Assembly (NCBI GenBank): GCA_011525385.1
Contig: WTGF01000053.1
Coordinates: 1 to 64,000, forward strand
DNA length: 64,000 nt
Direction of reading: 5' to 3'
Source: Chloroflexota bacterium
GTDB taxonomy: Bacteria; Chloroflexota; Anaerolineae; Aggregatilineales; Phototrophicaceae
Positions 52,859 to 62,020 of this stretch are shown here, in pieces. Position 1 is the first letter of the stretch; every line of letters starts with the position of its first letter. Below the pieces are notes generated by a model, which saw only the letters and a program-made list of their open reading frames with translations, made no database searches and was not told where the DNA came from. The position numbers and the translations under genes were made by a program.

Positions 52859-52876
52859 GGCGTTTGCGTAAACGCC
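52859..52876. promoter_or_regulatory. Inverted repeat GGCGTTT-GCGT-AAACGCC at the predicted rnj transcript start
   Basis: Perfect 7-bp arms with a four-base loop begin six bases after the -10 box. It could be an operator over the start site, or a 5' end hairpin that shields the mRNA from 5' exonucleases. The latter would be notable because the gene product, RNase J, is such an enzyme. Confidence 0.45.
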
Positions 52877-53046
52877 GAAGTCCAGGACCTGATCATGCCT
52901 AGTCGAGAGGCATGCGCATGTAAAGTTTATAGCTAGAATGGCTGCTGGAGGAAAGCATCGAGATAAACATTCGCATAACCAGGTAATTCAGCTTAACCCG
53001 CAACGGCATTCGTTGACGGGCATTTATACATTGGAGAGAACCCCAC

Positions 53047-54705
53047 ATGGCTACAGAATCAAGTTTCAAAATCACTCCCATTGGAGGTTTGGGAGAAATC
53101 GGCAAGAACATGACCTTGTTCGAAATGAACGGGGACGGATTCCTGATCGATTGCGGCATCATGTTCCCGGCGAACGACATGCACGGCGTCGACTACATCA
53201 TCCCTGATTTTCGCTGGCTTGAAGAGCGCGATGACATCGTATTGCACGGCTGCTGCTTCACACACGGGCACGAAGACCATATCGGCGCCGTCCAGCATTT
53301 GGTGCAGTCCTTTCCGGATTTGCCACTTTTTGCCACGCCTTTGACCCGGGGATTGCTGCAAGTCAAACTCAAGAACGCGCGCTTGTTAAAGAAAACCGAT
53401 CTGCGCTCGTTTAACGCGGGCGACGTACTGCGCATCGGGCCTTTCAAATTGCATAGCTTTCACGTTTGCCACAGCATACCTGATTGCGTCGGCTACGGCA
53501 TCGAGACAGCGCTCGGTATGGTCGTACATACGGGAGACTACAAATTCGACAACACGCCGGTTCACGGCAGGAAGACGGATTATGCCCGCCTTGCCAGCTT
53601 CGCTCGCAGAGGTATAACGTTATTGTTGGCGGATAGCACCAATGCCGACAAATCCGGATGGACAGAGTCGGAAGCGGTGATTGGGGAGGCCCTCGACCGC
53701 GTATTCCGCAATGCCAGGGGAAGAATCATGGTTGCGACCTTCGCTTCGTTGATCTCGCGCGTGCAGCAGGTCGTTAATGCCGCGCGAATTCATAAAAGGA
53801 AAGTCTGCATAACCGGGTATACCATGTCGGAATATGCCAAGATCGCCCGCAAGCTCGGTTATCTTGATGCTGACGGCGATATTCTGGTTGACATTGGCCG
53901 GGCACAAACTTTGCCGCCGCATAAAGTCGTTTTCATGGTCACCGGCTCGCAAGGCGAACCATCTGCCGTCCTTGGCAAACTGGCGGCCGGGCGCCATCGT
54001 CAACTGGATATTCGCGAGGGCGATACGATTATCTTGTCGTCTCATCCGATTCCAGGCAATGAAGAAATGGTGTATCGCACCATCAATCGGCTGATCGAGC
54101 GCGGCGCTGACGTCATCTATGACGCGATCGAAGCGGTGCACGTATCGGGACACGCCTGCCAGGAGGAGATGCGTCTGATGTTGAATCTGACGCAGCCGAA
54201 GTATCTGGTTCCCGTACATGGCGAGATCCGACACTTGCATCTTCACGCGAAATTGGCTCGCGAAAACGGTATCGCCCCGGATAACGTGATTACCATCGAA
54301 AACGGCACCACAATTGAGTTGTCCAAAAACGGAATCGCAATCGGCGAGCGAATGCCGGGCGGATATGTGTTCGTTGACGGAAGCGGGGTGGGCGATGTGG
54401 GACCCGCTGTTATTCGTGACCGGGAGATACTGGCGCGCGATGGCTTCATGCTGGTAAGCATCAATATCGACCAAGTCACAGGAAAACTCGTTGACGAGCC
54501 GAGGATCATTTCTCGCGGCTTCGTTTATCTCAAGGATGCCGAGGACTTTTTGGAGCAAATTCGCGAGAATGTGACGGCAGTTGTCAATGGCAGTCACAAT
54601 GCCAACGGGAATCGACGGCACCTGGTCGAGGACAGTCTGGGAAAACTGATCTACAGCGAGACTAAGCGCCGCCCCATGATTTTCAGCATTGTCAACGAGA
54701 TCTAG
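53047..54705 (+). CDS. rnj: Ribonuclease J
   Basis: This is a metallo-beta-lactamase/beta-CASP RNase with 5'-3' exo- and endonuclease activity in mRNA decay, 552 residues (usual 550-560). The zinc motif is H73-G-H75-E-D77-H78 in FTHGHEDHIGA. Further landmarks are HTGDYKFD, the beta-CASP block GSQGEPSAVLGKLA and HVSGHA. The C-terminal domain is present. GGAGAG lies eight bases before the ATG. It is preceded by a hairpin at the predicted transcript start and followed by repeat D. Confidence 0.95.
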   Translation: MATESSFKITPIGGLGEIGKNMTLFEMNGDGFLIDCGIMFPANDMHGVDYIIPDFRWLEERDDIVLHGCCFTHGHEDHIGAVQHLVQSFPDLPLFATPLTRGLLQVKLKNARLLKKTDLRSFNAGDVLRIGPFKLHSFHVCHSIPDCVGYGIETALGMVVHTGDYKFDNTPVHGRKTDYARLASFARRGITLLLADSTNADKSGWTESEAVIGEALDRVFRNARGRIMVATFASLISRVQQVVNAARIHKRKVCITGYTMSEYAKIARKLGYLDADGDILVDIGRAQTLPPHKVVFMVTGSQGEPSAVLGKLAAGRHRQLDIREGDTIILSSHPIPGNEEMVYRTINRLIERGADVIYDAIEAVHVSGHACQEEMRLMLNLTQPKYLVPVHGEIRHLHLHAKLARENGIAPDNVITIENGTTIELSKNGIAIGERMPGGYVFVDGSGVGDVGPAVIRDREILARDGFMLVSINIDQVTGKLVDEPRIISRGFVYLKDAEDFLEQIRENVTAVVNGSHNANGNRRHLVEDSLGKLIYSETKRRPMIFSIVNEI

Positions 54706-54721
54706 GACATTTCCCCAGTCT

Positions 54722-54820
54722 CTTATTTGACAAACCCCGTTGCTCATACAAGGAGGAGGTTTGTTATTTTGTGTGAGTGCGGCAGATTTTTCCGCCGGTT
54801 ACGCGCCGAGCGGCTGTTGA
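54722..54820 (+). repeat. Repeat family D, copy 2
   Basis: It starts CTTATTTGACAAACCCCG, 17 bases after the rnj stop. The hairpin arms around TCAT are less perfect here (CGTTGC and ACAAGG). The 3' half CGCCGGTTACGCGCCGAGC is identical to copy 1. Confidence 0.75.
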
Positions 54821-54944
54821 AATTCCAGGGCCCCGCGTCGGTTTTCGTTTCGACAAACCGACGCGCTGAAAGATCCCGATGCAACCAAGCAACCTGAGCG
54901 CCGTATTCGATGAGTAGCAGACAGATTCTGGAGAGCGCTCACCT

Positions 54945-55637
54945 ATGCCACAGCCGGTAATAAGAGCTAGCAACATCACGCGAAATCTCAAATTGGGCAG
55001 CCACTTCGTTCATGCGCTGCGCGGGGTCAATTTGGAGATACTGCCTAAAGAAATGGTGGGTATCATAGGGCCGTCGGGAAGTGGCAAGAGCACGCTTCTA
55101 GGAATCATCGGCGGCTTGGACAGCCCGACTGACGGCAGGATCGAAATAGATGGCGTCGACATCACGCGGATGAGCGAGAATCAACTGACGGATATTCGAA
55201 ACCGCAAGATCGGGTTTATCTTTCAGTTCTTCAACCTGATCCCCACTTTGACCGCGCTGGAGAACGTCGCGCTGCCGATTGAATTCGCCCAGGTACCCCG
55301 GCACAAACCCAATCGCCGCGCAATGGAGTTACTCGAAATGCTCGGTCTGGATGACCGGTTTCATCATCGGCCGAACGAGCTCAGCGGTGGCCAGCAACAG
55401 CGAGTGGCCATAGCCAGAGCCCTGGCAAATGACCCACCGATACTGCTGGCAGACGAACCTACGGGCAATCTGGATACAGTTTCCGGGGACACCGTGATGG
55501 AAGCCTTAAACAGGATCCGCGATGAAAAGGGGACTACGGTGGTTCTGGTCACGCATGATCGCTCCTTGGCGTCACAGATGGATCGCGTGTTGACGCTTGT
55601 CGACGGCGTCATAGTGGACGGCGTGCCTGTACCGTAG
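54945..55637 (+). CDS. Orphan ABC ATPase of the LolD/MacB type
   Basis: This is a 230-residue ATPase. Walker A GPSGSGKST (about 44-52), Q-loop FQFFNLIPTLTALENV (about 94-109), signature LSGGQQQRVAIARAL (about 146-160), Walker B ILLADEPTGNLD (about 166-177). The group drives lipoprotein or mechanotransmission exporters with a FtsX-like permease. No permease gene is adjacent, so the partner is unknown. The ATG has GGAG about 11 bases upstream. Confidence 0.85.
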   Translation: MPQPVIRASNITRNLKLGSHFVHALRGVNLEILPKEMVGIIGPSGSGKSTLLGIIGGLDSPTDGRIEIDGVDITRMSENQLTDIRNRKIGFIFQFFNLIPTLTALENVALPIEFAQVPRHKPNRRAMELLEMLGLDDRFHHRPNELSGGQQQRVAIARALANDPPILLADEPTGNLDTVSGDTVMEALNRIRDEKGTTVVLVTHDRSLASQMDRVLTLVDGVIVDGVPVP

Positions 55638-55696
55638 AACGTCGCTTGCCATAATCTCGTTGTATTCGCGATCTTGCAGCCAGGGAGATCAGCGGT

Positions 55697-55725
55697 TTTT
55701 CATGACGACCGCCGCAAGATATAAT
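55697..55725 (+). promoter_or_regulatory. Candidate promoter of the phosphoribosyltransferase gene
   Basis: TTTTCA (55697-55702), a 17-base spacer and a perfect TATAAT (55720-55725) lie about 40 bases upstream of the ATG at 55766. Confidence 0.55.
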
Positions 55726-55765
55726 CTATGGTAGCGAAGTCGGTTCGCCAGCAAAAGGAATCGCC

Positions 55766-56323
55766 ATGTCCTCAGAGGTCCATAGTGTAGAAGTTGCCGG
55801 TATCAAGCGCGATCTGCGTTTGATGGAAATCAAACCTGGTGTCAGGATTGCCATCCTCAATATATTGGGTGATACCGAATTCGTGAATGCGGTGAGCAAG
55901 GCGCTCGCTGAACGGCTGGCGGACAAGCGCATTGATTACCTGGTCACTGCGGAGGCAAAGTCCATTCCGCTCGCCCACGCGCTAAGCACCGAGATGAATC
56001 TGCCCTATGTCGTCTTGCGCAAGACACATAAGCCTTATATGGGCGATGCCTTGCAAAGCGAAACCTTGAGCATCACGACCGGTAAGCCTCAAACGCTATA
56101 TCTGGATGAAAAAGACCGCAAACTGGTTTCTGGCAAGCGAATCGCCTTGTTGGACGACGTGATTTCGACAGGCAGTACGCTGCAGGGCATGCGCCTTATC
56201 ATAAACAAAGCCGGCGCCGAAATCGTGGCCGAAGCGGCTATCTTCACCGAAGGCGATCGCGCGCAGTGGTATGACATTGTCGCTCTTGGCCACTTGCCGG
56301 TCTGGGTTGATGATAAGGCCTAA
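55766..56323 (+). CDS. Purine-type phosphoribosyltransferase (adenine PRTase-like)
   Basis: This is a 185-residue type I PRTase. The PRPP loop is ALLDDVISTGSTLQG (about 127-141). An N-terminal part with FVNAVSKALAERL and the DYLVTAEAKSIPLAHAL segment resembles Apt/Xpt and PurR-like PRTases. It would join a base to PRPP in salvage. The exact base is uncertain: it lacks the full Apt hood. It is a single gene. Confidence 0.78.
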   Translation: MSSEVHSVEVAGIKRDLRLMEIKPGVRIAILNILGDTEFVNAVSKALAERLADKRIDYLVTAEAKSIPLAHALSTEMNLPYVVLRKTHKPYMGDALQSETLSITTGKPQTLYLDEKDRKLVSGKRIALLDDVISTGSTLQGMRLIINKAGAEIVAEAAIFTEGDRAQWYDIVALGHLPVWVDDKA

Positions 56324-56386
56324 CGTTTTTCCAACAGATTGGATACAATAGCGCCGGAGATTGATATATTACGCGGAAGAGTCGCA

Positions 56387-56971
56387 GTGTCATCGCTGTC
56401 CTCGTCGAAATTGACCATCGTCCTTTACTTGGTTGTCATCATCTTCATGGCTTTTGGCGGGACTATGTTGTACTTGTCCCGGCCCGAACCGACCACAATT
56501 ACGATTAATCCACCGCTTCCAACAGGGACCAATGCTCCTACCGCGACTCCGGGACCGATTCTCGTGTACGTGACCGGGGCTGTCATGCTGCCGGAATCTA
56601 CTCATGAACTGCCTTTTGGCAGCCGAGTCCAAGACGCGATCGCGGCTGCCGGCGGCTTCGCGGATTCGGCGAACAAGACCTTGGTAAATATAGCCGGTAT
56701 CTTGCGCGATGGTGATCAAATCCATGTGCCCTCGGTCGATGAACATGGCTTGACCCTGCCAACTCCATCGGGGGGCGAATTACTGCGCATCAACACAGCG
56801 AGCGAGAACGAATTGCTAAGGTTGCCGGGCGTCGGACCGGCGCTGGCGGGACGGATCGTAGCGTATCGCGATGAGATGGGCCGTATTGATAGTTTTGCTG
56901 AATTGGACCAGATCTCGGGCATTGGCGAAGCCACCATCGCCAAATGGCAGGATTTGATCGCATTTGACTAG
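56387..56971 (+). CDS. ComEA-like membrane-anchored DNA-binding protein
   Basis: This is a 194-residue protein. An N-terminal anchor (about 7-28, LTIVLYLVVIIFMAFGGTML) is followed by a short P/T linker, an SLBB domain (about 55-105, VYVTGAVMLPESTHELPFG then AIAAAGGFA) and two C-terminal helix-hairpin-helix motifs (about 132-190, INTASENELLRLPGVGPALA and GIGEATIAKW). ComEA binds incoming DNA at the cell surface in competence; a similar role is likely but no other competence gene except the TfoX-C protein is seen. The GTG at 56387 has GGAAGAG upstream; a TTG at 56339 is an alternative. It overlaps the convergent ATPase gene by four bases. Confidence 0.82.
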   Translation: MSSLSSSKLTIVLYLVVIIFMAFGGTMLYLSRPEPTTITINPPLPTGTNAPTATPGPILVYVTGAVMLPESTHELPFGSRVQDAIAAAGGFADSANKTLVNIAGILRDGDQIHVPSVDEHGLTLPTPSGGELLRINTASENELLRLPGVGPALAGRIVAYRDEMGRIDSFAELDQISGIGEATIAKWQDLIAFD

Positions 56972-58053
56972 CGGATGCGCGCACCCGTCGTAGCTTCGAA
57001 AAAAAGCGCGCGGGACCAGTTCAAGCGACAATAGACAGTCTCTCCTGGGGAAAAAGATTGGTCGAGCGGCACCTGAATCTGCCAGCGGCGCTTGCGTAAC
57101 CAGACCTCAAGCAAGTTGAACTTTTCGGCATAATAGGGTGTGACACGGTCGATAGTCGCGGGTATGCCGGTCGCTTTTTCACAGATGAGAATATGATCCG
57201 GTCGGATGCCGACGATGACTTCGCAGCCGTTTGGGCGCTGCTGCGGCAGTCGCGCTCGTCCCATATAGCTGCCATCCCATTCGCCGTCGCTGACGACTCC
57301 CCAGAACTTATTTATCGTCGGCGTGCCCAGGAACTCCGCTACAAATAAACTGTTTGGATTCTCATGCAAGCGCTCGTAAGCGCCTGCTTGGATAATCCGT
57401 CCGGCATCCATGACAACAATACGATCAGCGACGCTCATCGCTTCTACTTGATCGTGCGTGACGTAGACAAGCGTGACGTTAAACTCTTGTATCAGGCGCT
57501 TTAGCTCGACCCGGGCTTGCCCGCGAAACTTGGCGTCCAGGTTGGCGAAAGGCTCGTCGAAGAGCAGCAATTCCAGGTCGCGCGCAAATGCGCGGGCGAT
57601 AGACACCCGCTGCTTCTCGCCACCGGAAAGATTCCTGGGGAATCTGCCCATCAAGCTCTCGATATCGACCCCGGTTATTTTGGCGACGGTTTCGACGTGG
57701 GCTGGCACCTCGTCTTCGCGATCGCGCAATCGCAAGAAAAAACCCACGGTTTTGCGGCTTTCCCAGTGCGGGATCAACACATAGTTCTGGAACACCATAC
57801 CGATTCCGCGCTCTTCGATGGGAATCGCGTCAAGCGGCACATCGTTGTAATAGATTTCGCCCGAGTCGGGATGGTCCAGGCCGGCAATTAAGCGCAGCAG
57901 GGTCGTCTTGCCGCAGCCTGACGGACCCAGCAGGACTACAGCTTCACCGTTCTCTATGCGCAGATTGAAGTCCTTAACGGCCAGGACAGGCGTCAGTTTG
58001 CGGCTCTTGTCGTAAAAGGTCTTGCTCACGTTCTTGAGCGTGATCGTTCTCAT
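56968..58053 (-). CDS. Orphan ABC ATPase of the MalK/UgpC/PotA type
   Basis: This is a 361-residue importer ATPase. Walker A GPSGCGKTTLL (about 42-52), signature LSGGEKQRVSIARAFA (about 142-157), Walker B LLLFDEPFANLD (about 162-173), and a C-terminal TOBE-like regulatory domain (about 240-355, with VIVGIRPDHILI). Such ATPases often serve several sugar or polyamine importers. No permease or binding protein is adjacent. The ATG at 58053 begins MRTITLKNVSKTF; the frame upstream to 58140 is not family-like. Confidence 0.85.
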   Translation of the reverse strand: MRTITLKNVSKTFYDKSRKLTPVLAVKDFNLRIENGEAVVLLGPSGCGKTTLLRLIAGLDHPDSGEIYYNDVPLDAIPIEERGIGMVFQNYVLIPHWESRKTVGFFLRLRDREDEVPAHVETVAKITGVDIESLMGRFPRNLSGGEKQRVSIARAFARDLELLLFDEPFANLDAKFRGQARVELKRLIQEFNVTLVYVTHDQVEAMSVADRIVVMDAGRIIQAGAYERLHENPNSLFVAEFLGTPTINKFWGVVSDGEWDGSYMGRARLPQQRPNGCEVIVGIRPDHILICEKATGIPATIDRVTPYYAEKFNLLEVWLRKRRWQIQVPLDQSFSPGETVYCRLNWSRALFFEATTGARIR

Positions 58054-58162
58054 TCGTTCTTGCCCGGCGTCAGATTCTCCTGAATAGCATAACACAAGCC
58101 GCTCGACAGGCCGAAGCGGCCGGGAATCGTGAGGGCGCATTTCAGATTATTGGCAGGTCAAG

Positions 58163-58445
58163 CGATCCCTAACCGGTGGAAAGCATGACCAACCACAAAG
58201 ACACAAAGAACACAAAGTAAATGAGGCAATTCTCTTTGCGCTCAGCAAGACCAAGTTGGTCGTGCAAAAAAGCGAGCCTTGTAGGGGCGACCAATCTGGT
58301 CGCCCGCTGCCGCCGCGACTTGTGGTTTCGGGCGACATACTATGTCGCCCCTACACGCCACGTATTTTTTGCATTACTTACTTGCACTTGCTTTTGTGCA
58401 TTTGTGGTGAAATGAGTTGATTTAATTTCAACCGACTTCGATACA
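58163..58445. repeat. Repeat family C, copy 4, carrying a nested family A element
   Basis: The left end (GATCCCTAACCGGTGGAAAG) is decayed; the right end ATTTCAACCGACTTCGATACA is intact. Inside is a complete family A element, 58281-58354, with perfect 11-bp terminal inverted repeats GTAGGGGCGAC and two internal hairpins. The nesting shows A inserted into C. This fills most of the 481-base gap between the orphan ATPase and lipA; TATAAT at 58500-58505 is a possible lipA -10 box with no good -35. Confidence 0.7.
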
Positions 58446-58534
58446 TTACCGGGAATCGTGAAAGCCACGACATCATAGCTTATCCGGGCTTGCTTGCTGT
58501 ATAATGAACTTCGTGTCACGCGCGCGTACATTGG

Positions 58535-59521
58535 ATGTTGAGAAAATGGAGCGGGACTTTGAAGCAAACGATTCAACCGGATCTGATACCGGTGACCACG
58601 TCCGAGGAATGGCAGCCTGATCCCAAGAGCCCGCGGCGTCGTCCGCCCTGGATTCGCGTCCGAGCGCCAAGTGGCGAGACCTACGAGCAGGTGCGAGGGC
58701 TGATGCGGGGCAAGACCTTGCACACAGTCTGTGAAGAAGCGCAGTGCCCAAACCTGGGCGAGTGCTGGGGCCGTGGCACGGCGACGTTCTTGATGATGGG
58801 AGATACCTGCACGCGCAGTTGCGGATTCTGCGACATTAAGACGGGATTGCCGCAACCGCTAGATTGGGGCGAGCCTAATCGTGTAGCGGAAAGCGTGCGC
58901 GCGATGGGACTACAGCATGTGGTGATCACCAGCGTTAACCGCGATGACCGTCCAGATGGCGGCGCGCCTTTGTTCGCCATGGTCATCCGCAGGATCCGGC
59001 AATTGCAACCGGGCTGCTCGATTGAGGTTTTGATTCCTGACTTCAAGGGCAGTGAAATGGCCTTGAAGATCGTCATGGACGCGCAGCCGGAGATACTCAA
59101 CCACAACGTTGAAACCGTAGCTCGCTTATTCAAAAAAGTGCAGCCGCAAGACAAATACGAGTGGGCGCTTGCCACCCTGAAAAACGCCAAGGCAATGGAC
59201 CCGCTTGTATTGACAAAAAGCGGAATCATGCTTGGTCTGGGTGAATCCTTGGCCGAAGTGCGAGAGACGATGCGGGATTTGGTGAATATCGGAGTGGATA
59301 TCTTGACCGTCGGGCAATACCTGCAGCCGAGCAAGCAACATCTTCCTATCGAGCGTTATTATACGCCTCTGGAATTCGACCAGTTGCGGGAGGCCGGGCT
59401 GGATATGGGCTTCAAATGGGTCGAGAGCGGTCCCTTGGTGCGCAGCAGTTACCGGGCGGAGCGGCAAGTGCGAGAACTGTCGCGGCTGGATCATTTCCGG
59501 CTGCGTGAATCCAGCGGCTAA
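58535..59521 (+). CDS. lipA: Lipoyl synthase
   Basis: This is a radical SAM enzyme that inserts two sulfurs into octanoyl chains, 328 residues. The auxiliary cluster Cys66, Cys71 and Cys77 ([12 protein letters not shown]) and the radical SAM Cys92-x3-Cys96-x2-Cys99 (CTRSCGFC) are complete, and the C-terminal RSSY is present (LVRSSYRAE). The start could be the ATG at 58535 or a TTG at 58559 with GGAG upstream. It makes the lipoyl cofactor for 2-oxoacid dehydrogenases. No lipB is adjacent. Confidence 0.95.
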   Translation: MLRKWSGTLKQTIQPDLIPVTTSEEWQPDPKSPRRRPPWIRVRAPSGETYEQVRGLMRGKTLHTVCEEAQCPNLGECWGRGTATFLMMGDTCTRSCGFCDIKTGLPQPLDWGEPNRVAESVRAMGLQHVVITSVNRDDRPDGGAPLFAMVIRRIRQLQPGCSIEVLIPDFKGSEMALKIVMDAQPEILNHNVETVARLFKKVQPQDKYEWALATLKNAKAMDPLVLTKSGIMLGLGESLAEVRETMRDLVNIGVDILTVGQYLQPSKQHLPIERYYTPLEFDQLREAGLDMGFKWVESGPLVRSSYRAERQVRELSRLDHFRLRESSG

Positions 59522-59570
59522 TGGACTGGCTTCGCAGGTTCTGATTGCTTGACTTGCGCATAGACCGGCA

Positions 59571-59599
59571 TTGCGGTCCTTAGCTGCAGCGGTTATAGT
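59571..59599 (+). promoter_or_regulatory. Candidate promoter of the bactofilin gene
   Basis: TTGCGG (59571-59576), a 17-base spacer and TATAGT (59594-59599) lie about 33 bases upstream of the ATG at 59633. The -35 box is weak. Confidence 0.4.
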
Positions 59600-59632
59600 T
59601 TTGCTACGCAAAGTAAGGTATGAGGTGTTGCC

Positions 59633-60226
59633 ATGAGCGCGTTTTTCGCGGGCCGCCGCGGCCAGCCGGATGCCGAATCACAAGAAGCAGTCACTGTATT
59701 GCCTGTGGGTCAGCCAGTCGGCTTCGACACAGTCATCGGATCAAATAGTGAGACCGAAGGCAGTTTTACCAGTTCGGGCAATGTGCGCATGGACGGCAAA
59801 TTTACCGGCACGCTCGAGATTGAAGGCAACATTTTGGTTGGAGAATCGGCCGATATCCGAGCCGATATCAACGCGCGCAATATCTCCATCGCCGGCACTG
59901 TGCGCGGGAACGTGGCGGGGAATAAGGTGCAACTGTTACGTACCGGGCGCATATGGGGGGACATTAGCGCATCGGCGCTGACCACGGAAGAAGGGGCTTT
60001 TATCGACGGCAAGATCACAATGATGGGCCACTCAGCGACGCAGCCGCCGACCGACGAGGACCTGATCGATCAGGAAGACCTGGTGAGAGTGCTGGACGAT
60101 TCCAATGCAAACTTGGACGATGACAGCAATGCATTGATTGAAGAAGCGGAAATCATCTCGAGCAATGGTGAAACCAGTAGTGTCATTGATAAAGATGACG
60201 AGAAAAACGACGAAAGCAAAGATTAG
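59633..60226 (+). CDS. Bactofilin (polymer-forming cytoskeletal protein)
   Basis: This is a 197-residue protein. The bactofilin domain (about 35-130) is a beta-helix of short hydrophobic repeats: SSGNVRMDGKFTGTLEIEG, ADIRADINARNISIAGTVRG, then GRIWGDISASAL and GAFIDGKITM. The N-terminal ~30 residues are disordered and may bind the membrane. A long acidic, Asp/Asn-rich tail (about 140-197) ends in KNDESKD. Bactofilins form filaments that position cell-wall or motility enzymes. Confidence 0.9.
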   Translation: MSAFFAGRRGQPDAESQEAVTVLPVGQPVGFDTVIGSNSETEGSFTSSGNVRMDGKFTGTLEIEGNILVGESADIRADINARNISIAGTVRGNVAGNKVQLLRTGRIWGDISASALTTEEGAFIDGKITMMGHSATQPPTDEDLIDQEDLVRVLDDSNANLDDDSNALIEEAEIISSNGETSSVIDKDDEKNDESKD

Positions 60227-60281
60227 CTGAAGAACTATTAAGCGAGTCTTCGCTTGTAAAATCCATGCAGAATGATTGCCT

Positions 60282-60450
60282 CAGTAACTCCACGTAAGTA
60301 ATGAGAATTTGAAAAGGCCTTCATTCAACCCCACCCCCGGCCCCTCCCCGAAGCATCGGAGAGGGGGAGCGCATTCGGCGGGACTAAGATTACATCCAAA
60401 ACTTTCTCTACAAATGAGAGTTTTTCGCATTATTTTATTGGTATTACTTC
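60282..60450. repeat. Repeat family B, copy 3
   Basis: The left end AGTAACTCCACGTAAGTAAT, GC core CCCCTCCCCG...GGAGAGGGGG, and right end CGCATTATTTTATTGGTATT are collinear with copy 1 and differ by scattered changes. It lies between the bactofilin and SDR genes. Confidence 0.75.
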
Positions 60451-60487
60451 CGGGAGCCGGTATTTGCATGGCGCCTGAACTGTTAGA

Positions 60488-61258
60488 TCAGATAGCGCTT
60501 GAAGTCAATCCGCCATCCACAACGAAGACGCCGCCCGAGGTGAAGTCCGAAGCTGGCGAGGCCAGGTAGAGCGCCAGTCCGGCGATATCGGAGGGATGCC
60601 CGATCCGGCCCGCCGGTGTTTGCGCGATCACCCCACCCAATAGATCGTCGTTTTCCCAAATCGCGCGCGCGAACTTGGTCTTGATCAGTCCGGGCGCCAA
60701 GGCGTTCACTTGTATATTGTCGGCACCCAGTTCAAGGGCCAGGGTCTTTGTCAAGCTGATAATCCCGGCCTTTGTGATGCTGTATATGCCTTGATATCGT
60801 CCCGGATTTATGCCGACGATAGACGCAATATTGATGATTTTCCCGCCACCACCCGCTCGCATGTGTCGAACAGCAGCCCCCGTTAGCCATACATTGCCCA
60901 TGAGATTGACCTCTATCGTCTTGCGCCAATAGCTGTCGTCCGCCTCGAGAATGCTGCCGAAATGGGGATTGGTCGCTGCGTTGTTCACCAGGATGTCGAG
61001 CTTGCCGAAGCGCTTGATCGTTTCACTGACCAGCGCGTTCAGGGCTGCTTTGTCGCCATTATGCGCTGCGATGGCGACAGCGATACCACCGGTTGTCCGA
61101 ATCGATTCCGCCACCTCATCAAGCGCCTCCTGCTTGCGACTGGCAAGCACAACTTTTGCGCCAGCATCAGCAAAGGTCTCGGCAATGGAGCGGCCGATTC
61201 CACGGGACGCGCCCGTCACCATTGCAACCTTGCCGGTGAGATTAAACTGTTCGCTCAT
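60488..61258 (-). CDS. Short-chain dehydrogenase/reductase
   Basis: This is a classical SDR of 256 residues. Cofactor motif TGASRGIG (about 15-22), NNAA (92-95), catalytic Ser146, Tyr159 and Lys163 (YSITK), and C-terminal PSDIAGLALYLASPASDF then VDGGLTSS. It oxidises or reduces an alcohol/ketone with NAD(P); family members include 3-oxoacyl-ACP reductase-like enzymes. The ATG at 61258 has GGAGG eight bases upstream; the frame to 61405 is not used. It follows the Wzz-like gene on the same strand after 64 bases. Confidence 0.9.
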   Translation of the reverse strand: MSEQFNLTGKVAMVTGASRGIGRSIAETFADAGAKVVLASRKQEALDEVAESIRTTGGIAVAIAAHNGDKAALNALVSETIKRFGKLDILVNNAATNPHFGSILEADDSYWRKTIEVNLMGNVWLTGAAVRHMRAGGGGKIINIASIVGINPGRYQGIYSITKAGIISLTKTLALELGADNIQVNALAPGLIKTKFARAIWENDDLLGGVIAQTPAGRIGHPSDIAGLALYLASPASDFTSGGVFVVDGGLTSSAI

Positions 61259-61322
61259 GTCTTGAGCCTCCGAATTGGCCGTCCTGCCGAGAAATGTCTC
61301 AGCGCAGTTCGGTTTGCGCCGA

Positions 61323-62003
61323 TCAACGCGGGTGGCGCGGGATAGCGCCGAGGACAGATATGCCGAGCTTTTGCAGGTCGTCTTTATGGTGAATCCGCAA
61401 ATCAAGGTATTCGGCCAAATATGCCAGCACGAGACCGATAAACAAGCCGAGCCCCAAACGCAGGACTGGCGCCAAACGGTTCGTCAAGGGCGGCGGCGCC
61501 GGAGCGATTACGGGCTGGTCGAGAATGGTGACTTGCGCGGGCTGGCCACCGAGTTGCGGAAAGTAGGTCTGGTTGCGACTGCCCAAGACAGCCGTGGCGG
61601 CCTCGGCAATACTTTGCAGCGATTCCGCATTGCTATGGCCGAGGTAAATGACGCCAATGCTGCGCGCGTTGTCGGCAGCGATGCCCAAGCGCGCCATATC
61701 GATTGCAGGGTCGGCGAGCCATTCGACGATTTCATCCCGAAAGCTGCCGCTGCGCACCCAATCGGTAAAGGCATTGACCGTCAATTCGGATGCCAGCCAG
61801 ACATCCTGATAATCGCCGTCTCGTTGAGGCAGGATCAGTTCCTGCGCCGCGCTATACCTTATCTGCGCGCTGAAGCCCGCGGCACTGGTAGCGGGCTCTG
61901 CTGCGATCAAACCGGCGATCACAAGCGCTCCGCTGAGCGCCACCGGCGCAGCAACCAGCCACCAGCGGCGGAAAAGCACACGCGCCAGCACCGTCAGTTC
62001 CAT
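61323..62003 (-). CDS. Wzz-like chain-length/tyrosine-kinase adaptor membrane protein
   Basis: This is a 226-residue protein. A helix near the N-terminus (about 15-34) and one near the C-terminus (about 183-200) flank a periplasmic part, the Wzz/capsular chain-length layout. NAFTDWVRSGSFRDEIVEWL and the later HHKDDLQKLGISVLGAIP resemble the end of these proteins, where a tyrosine kinase domain may follow; none does here. Such proteins control polysaccharide length or export. A glycosyltransferase is encoded just upstream on the same strand. Confidence 0.75.
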   Translation of the reverse strand: MELTVLARVLFRRWWLVAAPVALSGALVIAGLIAAEPATSAAGFSAQIRYSAAQELILPQRDGDYQDVWLASELTVNAFTDWVRSGSFRDEIVEWLADPAIDMARLGIAADNARSIGVIYLGHSNAESLQSIAEAATAVLGSRNQTYFPQLGGQPAQVTILDQPVIAPAPPPLTNRLAPVLRLGLGLFIGLVLAYLAEYLDLRIHHKDDLQKLGISVLGAIPRHPR

Positions 62004-62020
62004 GTGATTTTTCTCCTATC

